From assembly GCA_030038035.1 (NCBI GenBank), contig JASHPP010000557.1, positions 1-6,264 of the forward strand: 6,264 nt of DNA, in the 5' to 3' direction. The notes under the pieces were generated by a model that saw only the letters and a program-made list of their open reading frames with translations, made no database searches and was not told the origin of the DNA. The translations under genes and the position numbers were made by a program. How positions within the stretch are numbered: position 1 is the first letter of the stretch; each line of letters starts with the position of its first letter. Source of the DNA: Trebonia sp. (lineage in GTDB: Bacteria > Actinomycetota > Actinomycetes > Streptosporangiales > Streptosporangiaceae). Positions 1-5,422 of the stretch are shown one piece after another.

Positions 1-329
1 TCGGCCAGGTGGGCGGCATCCTGGAGGCCAAGAAGATCGCCAGCATGGCCGAGGCCCACTACGTGCAGGTCGCCCCCCATGTCTACGGCGGGCCGCTGAT
101 CGCGGCCGCGGCGCTGCACCTGTCGCTGTGCAGCCCCAATTTCCTCATCATGGAGGCGATCGAGCGCTTCGACGGGGTGCACGCGCGGTTCGTCGAGTCG
201 CCCTTCGAGTGGCACGACGGCTACCTGATGCCGCCGCGCGGTCCAGGGCTCGGCTTCAGCCTGCGTGAGGACGTCGCCAGGCGGCACGCCCCGCAGGGTC
301 CGCAGCCCGGCACGATCCGCCCGTACTAG
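1..329 (+). CDS. Enolase-superfamily enzyme (mandelate racemase/muconate lactonizing type), C-terminal fragment
   Basis: Partial gene whose 5' end lies before the window; the frame is open from base 3 and stops with TAG at 327-329. The translated end begins GQVGGILEAKKIA, the beta-strand and helix typical of the C-terminal barrel of the mandelate racemase/muconate lactonizing branch of the enolase superfamily. It continues with VAPHVYGGPL, where the His matches the catalytic His of the mandelate racemase/sugar-acid dehydratase subgroups. Next comes PNFLIMEA, where the Glu matches the conserved Glu after it. The tail GPGLGFSLREDVARRHA is the usual end, where the chain folds back on the N-terminal capping domain. 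Family members abstract a proton alpha to a carboxylate with Mg2+ help and act in the cytoplasm, often in sugar-acid catabolism. The substrate cannot be inferred because the metal ligands and capping loops are outside the window. Family is fairly sure; the exact reaction is unknown. Confidence 0.87.
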   Translation, partial: GQVGGILEAKKIASMAEAHYVQVAPHVYGGPLIAAAALHLSLCSPNFLIMEAIERFDGVHARFVESPFEWHDGYLMPPRGPGLGFSLREDVARRHAPQGPQPGTIRPY

Positions 330-387
330 CGAAAGTCAAAATCAGGACCAAGACGATTCCGAACGGACCCGTGCCCTGCCTGGCAGC

Positions 388-411
388 CCCCGCCGATGCC
401 TTCTGGCGGGG
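388..411 (+). terminator. GC-rich stem-loop after the enolase-family gene
   Basis: CCCCGCC at 388-394 pairs perfectly with GGCGGGG at 405-411 across a 10-nt loop. It lies about 58 bp after the TAG of the enolase-family gene and before the next promoter. No T-run follows, so it is not a classical intrinsic terminator. Actinobacterial terminators often lack the U-tract, so a role in ending transcription is possible but unproven. Confidence 0.35.
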
Positions 412-507
412 ACGGCGGCCGTCTGGTCACCACGGCGGCAGCACCAGCTCGGCGCTGGCACCGGGGCCCAGCCCGGTTACCCGGCGGACAGCGTTCCCGT
501 CAGCTTG

Positions 508-538
508 CTGACACGGGTGCCAGGCACAGGGTGATAAT
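508..538 (+). promoter_or_regulatory. Probable sigma-70-type promoter giving a leaderless mRNA for the cyclase-STAND gene
   Basis: CTGACA at 508-513 (5 of 6 to TTGACA) and GATAAT at 533-538 (5 of 6 to TATAAT, preceded by T) form a promoter-like pair with a rather long 19-bp spacer. The first G of the GTG start at 545 is 7 bp after the -10 element, where transcription would be expected to begin. There is no well-placed ribosome binding site between the -10 element and the GTG. Together these suggest a leaderless transcript, a common mode in Actinobacteria. The -10 is the stronger half of the evidence. Confidence 0.55.
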
Positions 539-544
539 CGAGGG

Positions 545-3241
545 GTGGGGCAGCTGCCCGCGGGTACCGTCACGTTGGTGTTCACCGATATCGAGGGGTC
601 GACCGCTCTGCTGGGCCGTCTGGGTGACCGGTACGGCGAGGTGCTGTCGGCTCATCGCGCCGTGCTGCGCGCCGAGTTCGCGGCGTGGGGTGGCCGGGAG
701 ATGTCCACCGAGGGGGACAGCTTCTTCGTCGTGTTCGAGTCGGCGAGCGACGCGGTGGGCTGCGCCGTGGCGGCCCAGCGGGCCCTGGCCGGGCATGAGT
801 GGCCGGGCGGCGTGGCGGTGCGGGTCCGGATGGGCCTGCATTCGGGGGAGCCGGCCAACAGCGACGGCAACTACGTCGGCATGGATGTGCACCGGGCGGC
901 GCGGATCGCCTCGGCTGCGCACGGGGGCCAGGTGGTGCTGTCGGAGGCGACGCGGCTGCTGGCGGCGCCCCGGCTGCCGGCCGGGGTGTCGGCGCGGGAC
1001 CTGGGGTTTCACCGGCTGAAGGACATCGAGGCGCCAGAGCGGATCTACCAGCTGGCCGGGCCGGGGTTGCGGGCGGACTTCCCGCCGCTGAAGAGCCTGG
1101 GCACGCAGACGAGCCTGCCGGCGCCGGCCACGCCGCTTGTCGGCCGAGAGGGCGACCTGGAGCGGCTGTGCGCCGCCCTCGCCGCGCCGGAGGTCCGGCT
1201 GGTCACGCTCACCGGCACCGGCGGAGTCGGCAAGACACGGCTGGCCCTGGCGGCCGCTGCGGCGCTTGGGCAGGCCTTCCCGTACGGCGTGTTCTTTGTC
1301 GCGCTGGCTGCCGTTCGCGACGCCGAGGTGATGTGGAAGACGCTGGCCGGCAGCCTGGACGTCAGCGTGGACGGCCAGCCCGCGGACGCCGTGACCGGCT
1401 ACCTGGCCGGGCGCCGGGCGCTGCTTGTGCTGGACAACCTCGAGCAGCTCGACGGGGCCGCCGCGGTGGTGGCGGCGCTGCTTGAGGCTGCCCCTGGCCC
1501 GGTGCTGCTTGCCACGTCCCGGCGGCCACTGCATGTCCCTGGCGAGCATGAGTTCCCCGTGCCCGCGCTTGAGGTGCCCGGCCCGGCGGGCGTGCACGAG
1601 GTGGCGGCTTGCTCCGCGGCCCGGCTGTTCGCCCAGCAGGCGGGCATGGTCCGGCCCGGTTTCGCGGTCACCGCGGACAACGCCGCCGACATCGCGGCGA
1701 TCTGCCGCCGCCTGGACGGGCTGCCGCTTGCCATCGAGCTGGCCGCGGCCCGGGTCAAGCTGCTATCACCCAGGGCCCTGCTGGCCCGCCTCGGGCACAG
1801 CCTCGGCCTGGCCGCGGCGGCGGCCGAGGCCGGGCGGCCGCTGCGGCAGCAGACCCTGCGCGACACCGTGGCCTGGAGCTACGACCTGCTCGCCCCGGGC
1901 GCGGCGCAGGTGTTCCGCCGGATGAGCGTGTTCGCCGGCGGATGCGACCTGAACGCGCTGGCCGCGGTGGCCGCGACCGGCGGCGACCCAGCCGGTTCCG
2001 ACCCGCTGGAGCTGGTCGCCGGGCTGCAGGACGTCAGCCTGATCACGGTGACCGAGGGCAGCGACGGCGAGCCGAGAATGGGCATGCTTGAGACGATCCG
2101 CGACTACGCCCTGGAGCGCCTCGAGCAGGACGACGACGCGGACGGCACGCGGCGCCGGCACGCCGGGCACTACGCGGCCGTCGCCGAACGAGAACACGAC
2201 CAGCTCGACGGCCCTGGGCAGCTGACCGCCCTCGACCGGCTGGAGGCCGACCTTGACAACATGCGTGCCGCGCTCGCCTGGTCGCTGGAGTCCCCGGCCG
2301 CAGCCGGGGCCGGCCAGGGCGAGCGGGCCGTCATCGGCCTGCGGCTGGTCCAGGCGCTGACCCTGTTCTGGTATCAGCGCGGCCACGCGACCGAGGGGCG
2401 GCGATGGTTGCAGCGGGCCATGGACCAGGTCCGCGCCGATGGCGGGGAACCGCTGGCGCGGGTGGCGCACGGGCTCGGGGTGCTGCTGGACACGCAGGGC
2501 GAGCCGGACGCGGCACGCCGGCTCTTCGAGCGCAGCCTGGCCATCTGGCGCGAGCTTGGCGACCGGGACCTGCAGGCGAGGGAACTGAGCAGCCTTGGCA
2601 TCACCCTTCACCACCTCGGCGACCCGCAGGCCGCGCGGCCCTTGCTTGAGGAAAGCATCGCGATCGCCCGCGAGATCGGCAACAACGTCCGGCTGGCCGC
2701 GGCGCTGACCAACCTCGGCCAGCTGGAAAGCGCCGTCGGCGACTTCGACCGGGCCACCCAGGCGCTGCAGGAGGCGCTGACGCTCGACTCCGAGCAGGGC
2801 GACGTGTTCGGCGTGGCCCTGGATCGGCAGTCTCTCGCGCTGGTCAGCCTCCGCGCCGGCCGTCCGGGGGAGGCCCGCGACCTGCTCTCCGGCACGTTCG
2901 ACTACGTCGCGAACTCCGGCAACACCCCCTTCCTCGCGAACATCCTGGAACTGTCGGCCGCCATCACCGCCGCCCTCCGCGACCCCGTGCGGGCGGCCCG
3001 CCTGATGGGGGCCGCGGACGCGATCCGCAAGCAGTGGGGCATGCAGCGAACCGATCGGGAGGCCGCCAGGATGGAGCAGTACCTGGCCCAGGCGCGCGCC
3101 GCCGTCAGCTCCCAGGCCTGGGCCGCCGAACTGGCCGCCGGCCGGGCGCTGACCGAGCAGGAAGCGGTCATGCTCCTGGTTTCGCCCGGCCAGGCACACG
3201 ACATGCCGGCTGAGCAGTCGGCCCTCGGTGAGGGCGCGTGA
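545..3241 (+). CDS. Class III nucleotide cyclase domain - STAND/NB-ARC-like ATPase - TPR signalling protein
   Basis: 898 aa, GTG start; this is the first usable start after an in-frame TGA at 509-511. Residues 1-170 form a class III adenylate/guanylate cyclase domain: metal Asp in FTDIEGST (D15), second metal Asp in EGDSFFVVF (D58), and VHRAARI with the transition-state Arg (R120). Residues 195-465 form a STAND-type ATPase: GTGGVGKT P-loop (224-231), LLVLDN Walker B (293-298), ATSRRPL sensor-like segment (323-329), GLPLAIELA (392-400), then a winged-helix-like part with SYDLLAPGAAQVFRRMSVFAGG. From about 560 to 850 the chain is helical, with TPR-like repeats clearest at 640-780. The layout matches the mycobacterial and streptomycete cyclase/ATPase regulators related to Rv0386, but the C-terminus has no LuxR-type helix-turn-helix. 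Lys, Asp and Asn of canonical cyclases appear as Ser54, Asn109 and His116, so real cyclase activity is uncertain. Likely a cytoplasmic ATP-dependent sensor scaffold; ligand and output are unknown. Confidence 0.93.
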   Translation: MGQLPAGTVTLVFTDIEGSTALLGRLGDRYGEVLSAHRAVLRAEFAAWGGREMSTEGDSFFVVFESASDAVGCAVAAQRALAGHEWPGGVAVRVRMGLHSGEPANSDGNYVGMDVHRAARIASAAHGGQVVLSEATRLLAAPRLPAGVSARDLGFHRLKDIEAPERIYQLAGPGLRADFPPLKSLGTQTSLPAPATPLVGREGDLERLCAALAAPEVRLVTLTGTGGVGKTRLALAAAAALGQAFPYGVFFVALAAVRDAEVMWKTLAGSLDVSVDGQPADAVTGYLAGRRALLVLDNLEQLDGAAAVVAALLEAAPGPVLLATSRRPLHVPGEHEFPVPALEVPGPAGVHEVAACSAARLFAQQAGMVRPGFAVTADNAADIAAICRRLDGLPLAIELAAARVKLLSPRALLARLGHSLGLAAAAAEAGRPLRQQTLRDTVAWSYDLLAPGAAQVFRRMSVFAGGCDLNALAAVAATGGDPAGSDPLELVAGLQDVSLITVTEGSDGEPRMGMLETIRDYALERLEQDDDADGTRRRHAGHYAAVAEREHDQLDGPGQLTALDRLEADLDNMRAALAWSLESPAAAGAGQGERAVIGLRLVQALTLFWYQRGHATEGRRWLQRAMDQVRADGGEPLARVAHGLGVLLDTQGEPDAARRLFERSLAIWRELGDRDLQARELSSLGITLHHLGDPQAARPLLEESIAIAREIGNNVRLAAALTNLGQLESAVGDFDRATQALQEALTLDSEQGDVFGVALDRQSLALVSLRAGRPGEARDLLSGTFDYVANSGNTPFLANILELSAAITAALRDPVRAARLMGAADAIRKQWGMQRTDREAARMEQYLAQARAAVSSQAWAAELAAGRALTEQEAVMLLVSPGQAHDMPAEQSALGEGA
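3221..3235 (+). repeat. Short perfect hairpin at the 3' end of the cyclase-STAND gene
   Basis: GCCCTC at 3221-3226 and GAGGGC at 3230-3235 are perfect inverted arms around a GGT loop, inside the last codons before the TGA at 3239-3241. No T-run follows. It could contribute to termination or RNA stability, or be chance in GC-rich DNA. Confidence 0.25.
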
Positions 3242-3374
3242 AGCGGGTCGGGGCAGCCGGGCGCCAAGTGTTCCGCCGCGATGGCCCGGCCGCGATCTCG
3301 CGGCTCGCGCTGCCCGCGCGCGGCGCCTCCTGCCCAGTTCCCATCGCCCCATCCGGGCAGCCGACGGCCGGCCG

Positions 3375-3388
3375 CGGGCGGACGCCCG
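3375..3388 (+). repeat. GC-rich inverted repeat just before the operator-like palindrome
   Basis: CGGGCG at 3375-3380 and CGCCCG at 3383-3388 are perfect inverted arms with a 2-bp centre. As RNA it would fold with five pairs and a 4-nt loop. It shares its last base with the GTTACTAC palindrome that follows. It could end readthrough from the cyclase-STAND gene or be part of the control region of the membrane-protein pair. Function is not determinable. Confidence 0.3.
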
Positions 3389-3408
3389 TTACTACGGAAG
3401 GTAGTAAC
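3388..3408. promoter_or_regulatory. Perfect 8+8 inverted repeat abutting a start codon: operator or translation-control hairpin
   Basis: GTTACTAC (3388-3395), the 5-nt centre GGAAG (3396-3400) and GTAGTAAC (3401-3408) form a perfect inverted repeat ending at the base before the ATG at 3409. The AT-richer arms stand out from the surrounding sequence. Size, symmetry and position resemble operators of TetR-type dimeric repressors, but no such regulator is encoded in the window. As RNA, the same sequence would form an 8-bp hairpin whose loop and adjoining arm hold the ribosome binding site GGAAGG, so it could instead control translation. Confidence 0.6.
3396..3401 (+). promoter_or_regulatory. Ribosome binding site that decides the start of the first membrane-protein gene
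   Basis: GGAAGG lies 7 nt before the ATG at 3409 and is the best Shine-Dalgarno match in this stretch. It favours the ATG over an in-frame GTG at 3238 that would overlap the cyclase-STAND stop codon and add 57 polar, low-complexity residues. Confidence 0.65.
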
Positions 3409-3783
3409 ATGTCGTCCGTGAGCGGTGCACTTCCCACGACGATCATCGTCGCCGGTCTCGCGCTGGCCGGGTATGCGCTGCTGATGACCGCCCTCAACCG
3501 GCGAATGGGCCTTGTCCTGCTCGTCGCACTTGGCGTGCTCGAGATCTTGCTTCTTGTCCTGGTCGCCACCATCGTGATCAGGCTCGTCGGCGGCGGGCGC
3601 CCGGCCGGGCTGCCTACGCTGATCGGATACCTGATCGCCACGCCGCTCGTCCCGGTGGTCGCGGGGTTCTGGGGGGCGCTGGAGCGATCGCGGTGGGGCC
3701 CGGCGGTTATCGCCGTAGCCGGGCTGGTCGCGGCCGTGCTGATGGTCCGGCTGCACGAGATCTGGCCGGTCATCCGTGTCTGA
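3409..3783 (+). CDS. Small four-helix integral membrane protein of unknown function
   Basis: 124 aa, not assigned to a named family. Hydrophobic segments at about residues 9-29, 33-59, 69-90 and 97-114 predict four membrane helices, with a basic link (NRRM) between the first two and a short cytoplasmic-type loop (LERSRW) before the fourth. There is no cleavable signal peptide and no recognised catalytic motif. ATG at 3409 is chosen because GGAAGG sits 7 nt upstream and the first helix begins soon after. An upstream in-frame GTG at 3238 would form a GTGA overlap with the previous gene and give 181 aa, but the extra part looks non-coding. The 3' end overlaps the next membrane-protein gene by 8 nt, so the two are probably co-translated and may work together in the membrane. 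A perfect inverted repeat directly before the start suggests dedicated control. Confidence 0.8.
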   Translation: MSSVSGALPTTIIVAGLALAGYALLMTALNRRMGLVLLVALGVLEILLLVLVATIVIRLVGGGRPAGLPTLIGYLIATPLVPVVAGFWGALERSRWGPAVIAVAGLVAAVLMVRLHEIWPVIRV

Positions 3784-4291
3784 GCCCATCGCACCGCCCG
3801 AGCCCGCACCAGCGCAGCCGGAGTCGACAAGGACAGGCCCAGGCCGGCTGCTTGTCGCCGTCTACGGCCTGTTCGCGCTCTCGGCTTCCGCACGGGCCGG
3901 GGTGCAGATCGCGACGAAGTTCAGCCACGCCCCGGTCGCCTACTTGCTGTCGGCCTTCGCCGGCGTGGTCTACATCCTCGCCACGGCCACCCTCGCCAAC
4001 GGCAGCCCGACAGCACGCCGGATCGCGGTCGTGTCCTGCTCGGTCGAATTCGCCGGCGTGCTGGCCGTCGGCACCTGGAGCCTCGTCGACCCGGCCACCT
4101 TCCCCGATGCCACGGTGTGGTCCGGCTACGGCAGCGGCTACGGCTTCGTTCCGCTCGTCCTTCCGGTCTTCGGCCTGCTCTGGCTGCGGCACTGGGCCAA
4201 GCGGGCCGCAGCCCAGCGCATGAGCATGCCCGCGGCGAGAGATGAGGCCGAAACGGCAGGTGGCGGCGCAGTCGACGCTGGGCGGCGCTGA
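3776..4291 (+). CDS. Four-helix integral membrane protein, translationally coupled to the preceding gene
   Basis: 171 aa, GTG start inside the end of the previous gene (8-nt overlap), with no strong ribosome binding site of its own, so translation is probably coupled. The first 22 residues are Pro/Ala-rich and polar. Hydrophobic segments at about 24-45, 52-75, 82-103 and 120-139 predict four membrane helices, and the last 30 residues are charged and probably cytoplasmic. Conserved-looking stretches are LLVAVYGLFALSASARAGVQ, APVAYLLSAFAGVVYI, GTWSLVDPATFPDATVWSGYG and FVPLVLPVFGLLWL. From memory these resemble a widespread unnamed actinobacterial integral membrane protein. No transporter or enzyme signature is seen. 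Function is unknown; partnership with the upstream membrane protein is inferred from the overlap. Confidence 0.85.
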   Translation: MSEPIAPPEPAPAQPESTRTGPGRLLVAVYGLFALSASARAGVQIATKFSHAPVAYLLSAFAGVVYILATATLANGSPTARRIAVVSCSVEFAGVLAVGTWSLVDPATFPDATVWSGYGSGYGFVPLVLPVFGLLWLRHWAKRAAAQRMSMPAARDEAETAGGGAVDAGRR

Positions 4292-4308
4292 CGGGTGGCT
4301 GCCGGGCG

Positions 4309-4683
4309 CTATCCGGGCCAGTCGAGCTGGGCTTCGGGCACGCCCATGGCGCGTGCGTAGTCCTCGACCGTCGACCGGGCCGCGCGGTCACCGCGCCGGT
4401 ATCGGAAGACGCGATCGCTGAAGACCACGAATACCTCCTCGTCCGATCGGAAGTCGCAGTACCAGCCGCCAGTTTGCGCAAGCACGCGGCTCAGCGCCTC
4501 GGCGAGGTCGGCGGCACGGACCGCGGCCACGTCGAAGTAGATGAGCGTCCACAGCTCCGGCTCGTTGTCGACGCGCACGCGGCAGACCTTCGTGACCGCG
4601 AGCGGGATGCCGTGCAGTTCGGTGCCTGCCCGAAGGCTTTCGGCGATGAGCGTCCCGGAATAGACGGCGTCGGCGTCCGGCAT
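4309..4683 (-). CDS. Conserved hypothetical protein coupled to the GGDEF-RHH gene
   Basis: 124 aa, soluble, no signal peptide or membrane segment. ATG at 4683-4681 shares one base with the TGA of the upstream GGDEF gene (TGATG), a strong sign of translational coupling and of a shared operon. Visible features are an N-terminal alpha/beta part (SGTLIAESLRAGTELHGIPLAV), a strand WTLIYFDV, a helix AADLAEALSRVLAQ, the aromatic motif GGWYCDF (72-78), EVFVVFSDRVFRYRRGD (83-99) and the end GVPEAQLDWPG. From memory such a motif order occurs in unnamed actinobacterial proteins, but no catalytic function is known to me. The coupling suggests that it is made in a fixed ratio with the GGDEF-RHH protein and may bind or modulate it. 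It converges on the membrane-protein pair with only 17 bp between stop codons. Confidence 0.82.
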   Translation of the reverse strand: MPDADAVYSGTLIAESLRAGTELHGIPLAVTKVCRVRVDNEPELWTLIYFDVAAVRAADLAEALSRVLAQTGGWYCDFRSDEEVFVVFSDRVFRYRRGDRAARSTVEDYARAMGVPEAQLDWPG

Positions 4684-5306
4684 CAGAGCGCGTCCTTGTG
4701 CTTGTCGAGCAGGTCGTCGAGTGCCTCGCGAAGCAGACTGGCTTCCGTCCGGTCGCTCGCCGAGGAGAGCTTGGCGAGGCGCTCGAGATTCGCCTTGCTG
4801 TAGTAATTGCTCTTGAGGACCATCTTCTCCTCGACGTACATGGCGACCCGGTCGCGTCCGTGGCGCTTGGCGCGCATCAACGCCTCGCCGGCGGCGCGGT
4901 ACAGCTCCCCGGCGGTCGTACCATGCGGCGGGTTCGCGGCTATGCCCACCGAGACGCTCACCGCGTCGGCGACGCCCTCGACGGTCATGCCGGCGAGGTG
5001 ACGGCGCAGCTCCTCAAGCAGCACGACGGCATTCTCAGCCGAGGTGCCGGGAAGCACGACGGCGAACTCATCGCCTCCCAGGCGTGCCACCGAGCCCCCG
5101 CGCGGGATGTTGGCGCGGAGCACACGGTCCCAGGCCGTCAGCACCGCGTCGCCGGCCTCGCGCCCGCGGGCCCGGTTGATCGCGGCGAAGTCGTCGAGGT
5201 CCGTGAGGGCAAGGGCAAGGGCGGCGCTGCCCGCGTGCAACTGACCGTCGAGCCCGGCGAGGAAGACCGTACGATCAGTAGCCGCCGCCGGAGCCATAGT
5301 AGCCAT
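4683..5306 (-). CDS. GGDEF diguanylate cyclase-like protein with C-terminal ribbon-helix-helix domain
   Basis: 207 aa. Residues about 28-160 form a GGDEF domain: TDLDDFAAIN with metal Asp D36 and guanine-binding N44, GREAGD with D53, the active loop RLGGDEFAVVLPG (GGDEF at 77-81), VSVSVGIA, and ALMRAKRHGRDRV. These residues predict that it can make c-di-GMP from two GTP. The inhibitory RxxD site is absent (PRGG occupies the equivalent place), as is the Lys usual in DxDxFK (Ala41). Residues about 162-203 read as a ribbon-helix-helix fold: a short strand (VLKSNYYS), helix KANLERLAKLSS, a turn, and helix RTEASLLREALDDLLDKH. Such domains form dimers and bind DNA through the strand. There is no PAS, GAF, receiver or membrane segment. 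ATG at 5306 fits a promoter that would give a leaderless message; ATG at 5297 is an alternative. First gene of an operon with the 124-aa hypothetical. The GGDEF call is firm; the RHH call is by pattern. Confidence 0.92.
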   Translation of the reverse strand: MATMAPAAATDRTVFLAGLDGQLHAGSAALALALTDLDDFAAINRARGREAGDAVLTAWDRVLRANIPRGGSVARLGGDEFAVVLPGTSAENAVVLLEELRRHLAGMTVEGVADAVSVSVGIAANPPHGTTAGELYRAAGEALMRAKRHGRDRVAMYVEEKMVLKSNYYSKANLERLAKLSSASDRTEASLLREALDDLLDKHKDAL

Positions 5307-5312
5307 GGTATA

Positions 5313-5341
5313 TATATACGTCTCATAATATGAGCGGTCAA
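5313..5341 (-). promoter_or_regulatory. Promoter of the GGDEF-RHH operon, probably leaderless
   Basis: Read on the minus strand, TTGACC (5341-5336) and TATATA (5318-5313) are separated by exactly 17 bp. The A of the ATG at 5306 lies 7 bp beyond the -10 hexamer, the expected start of transcription, and no ribosome binding site precedes it. The TATATATATA run (5318-5309) leaves some doubt about the exact -10 register, but only this one gives a 17-bp spacer. This is among the best consensus promoters in the window. Confidence 0.72.
5322..5334. promoter_or_regulatory. Perfect palindrome inside the promoter spacer: candidate operator
   Basis: CTCATA (5322-5327), a central A (5328) and TATGAG (5329-5334) form a perfect 13-bp palindrome. 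Two more matching base pairs lie at 5318-5319 and 5337-5338, beyond two mismatches. It fills 13 of the 17 bp between the -35 and -10 elements, so a bound protein would block RNA polymerase. The RHH-like tail encoded by the gene it controls is an obvious candidate ligand, which is inference. Confidence 0.6.
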
Positions 5342-5415
5342 GAAGGCGCGCCCCCTGTCACCGAGCGCGGCGGTTATCGCGCCAGGCTGCGGGGTGGCAG
5401 GATGAGCGCAAGGGA

Positions 5416-5422
5416 GGGGAGG
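5416..5422 (+). promoter_or_regulatory. Strong ribosome binding site of the MetE-like gene
   Basis: GGGGAGG lies 6 nt before the ATG at 5429 and decides the start over an in-frame ATG at 5402, which is preceded only by a weak GGCAGG and would add nine residues. Confidence 0.75.

Noticed and set aside
376..386. Small palindrome CTGCC-T-GGCAG in the gap before the cyclase-STAND gene
   Set aside because: Short and GC-rich with a one-base centre; too likely by chance to call as a site.
500..1597. 365-codon open frame on the minus strand opposite the cyclase-STAND gene
   Set aside because: It lies fully opposite a gene with clear domains, and its product is Arg/Gln/His-rich with no recognisable fold, as expected of the antisense frame of GC-rich coding DNA.
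1766..3352. 528-codon open frame on the minus strand opposite the ATPase/TPR region
   Set aside because: Same reason: low-complexity Arg/Gly/Pro-rich product, no start signal, and the plus strand is clearly coding.
3238..3408. Possible 57-residue N-terminal extension of the first membrane protein from a GTG overlapping the cyclase-STAND stop
   Set aside because: The frame is open and the GTGA overlap is tempting, but the extension is polar and low in complexity, and the ATG at 3409 has a much better ribosome binding site.
4292..4308. Bidirectional terminator between the convergent genes
   Set aside because: The 17-bp gap and its flanks show no convincing stem-loop or T/A runs.
4269..4331. 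Near-repeat CAGTCGACGCTGGG (4269-4282) and CAGTCGAGCTGGG (4319-4331) around the convergent stop codons
   Set aside because: Short, imperfect, inside or beside coding ends, and not associated with any other mobile-element mark; probably chance.
545..5306. A single signalling or defence island joining the cyclase-STAND protein, the membrane pair and the GGDEF-RHH operon
   Set aside because: The genes are on different strands with separate promoters, and there is no shared motif or effector domain to support one system; only proximity links them.
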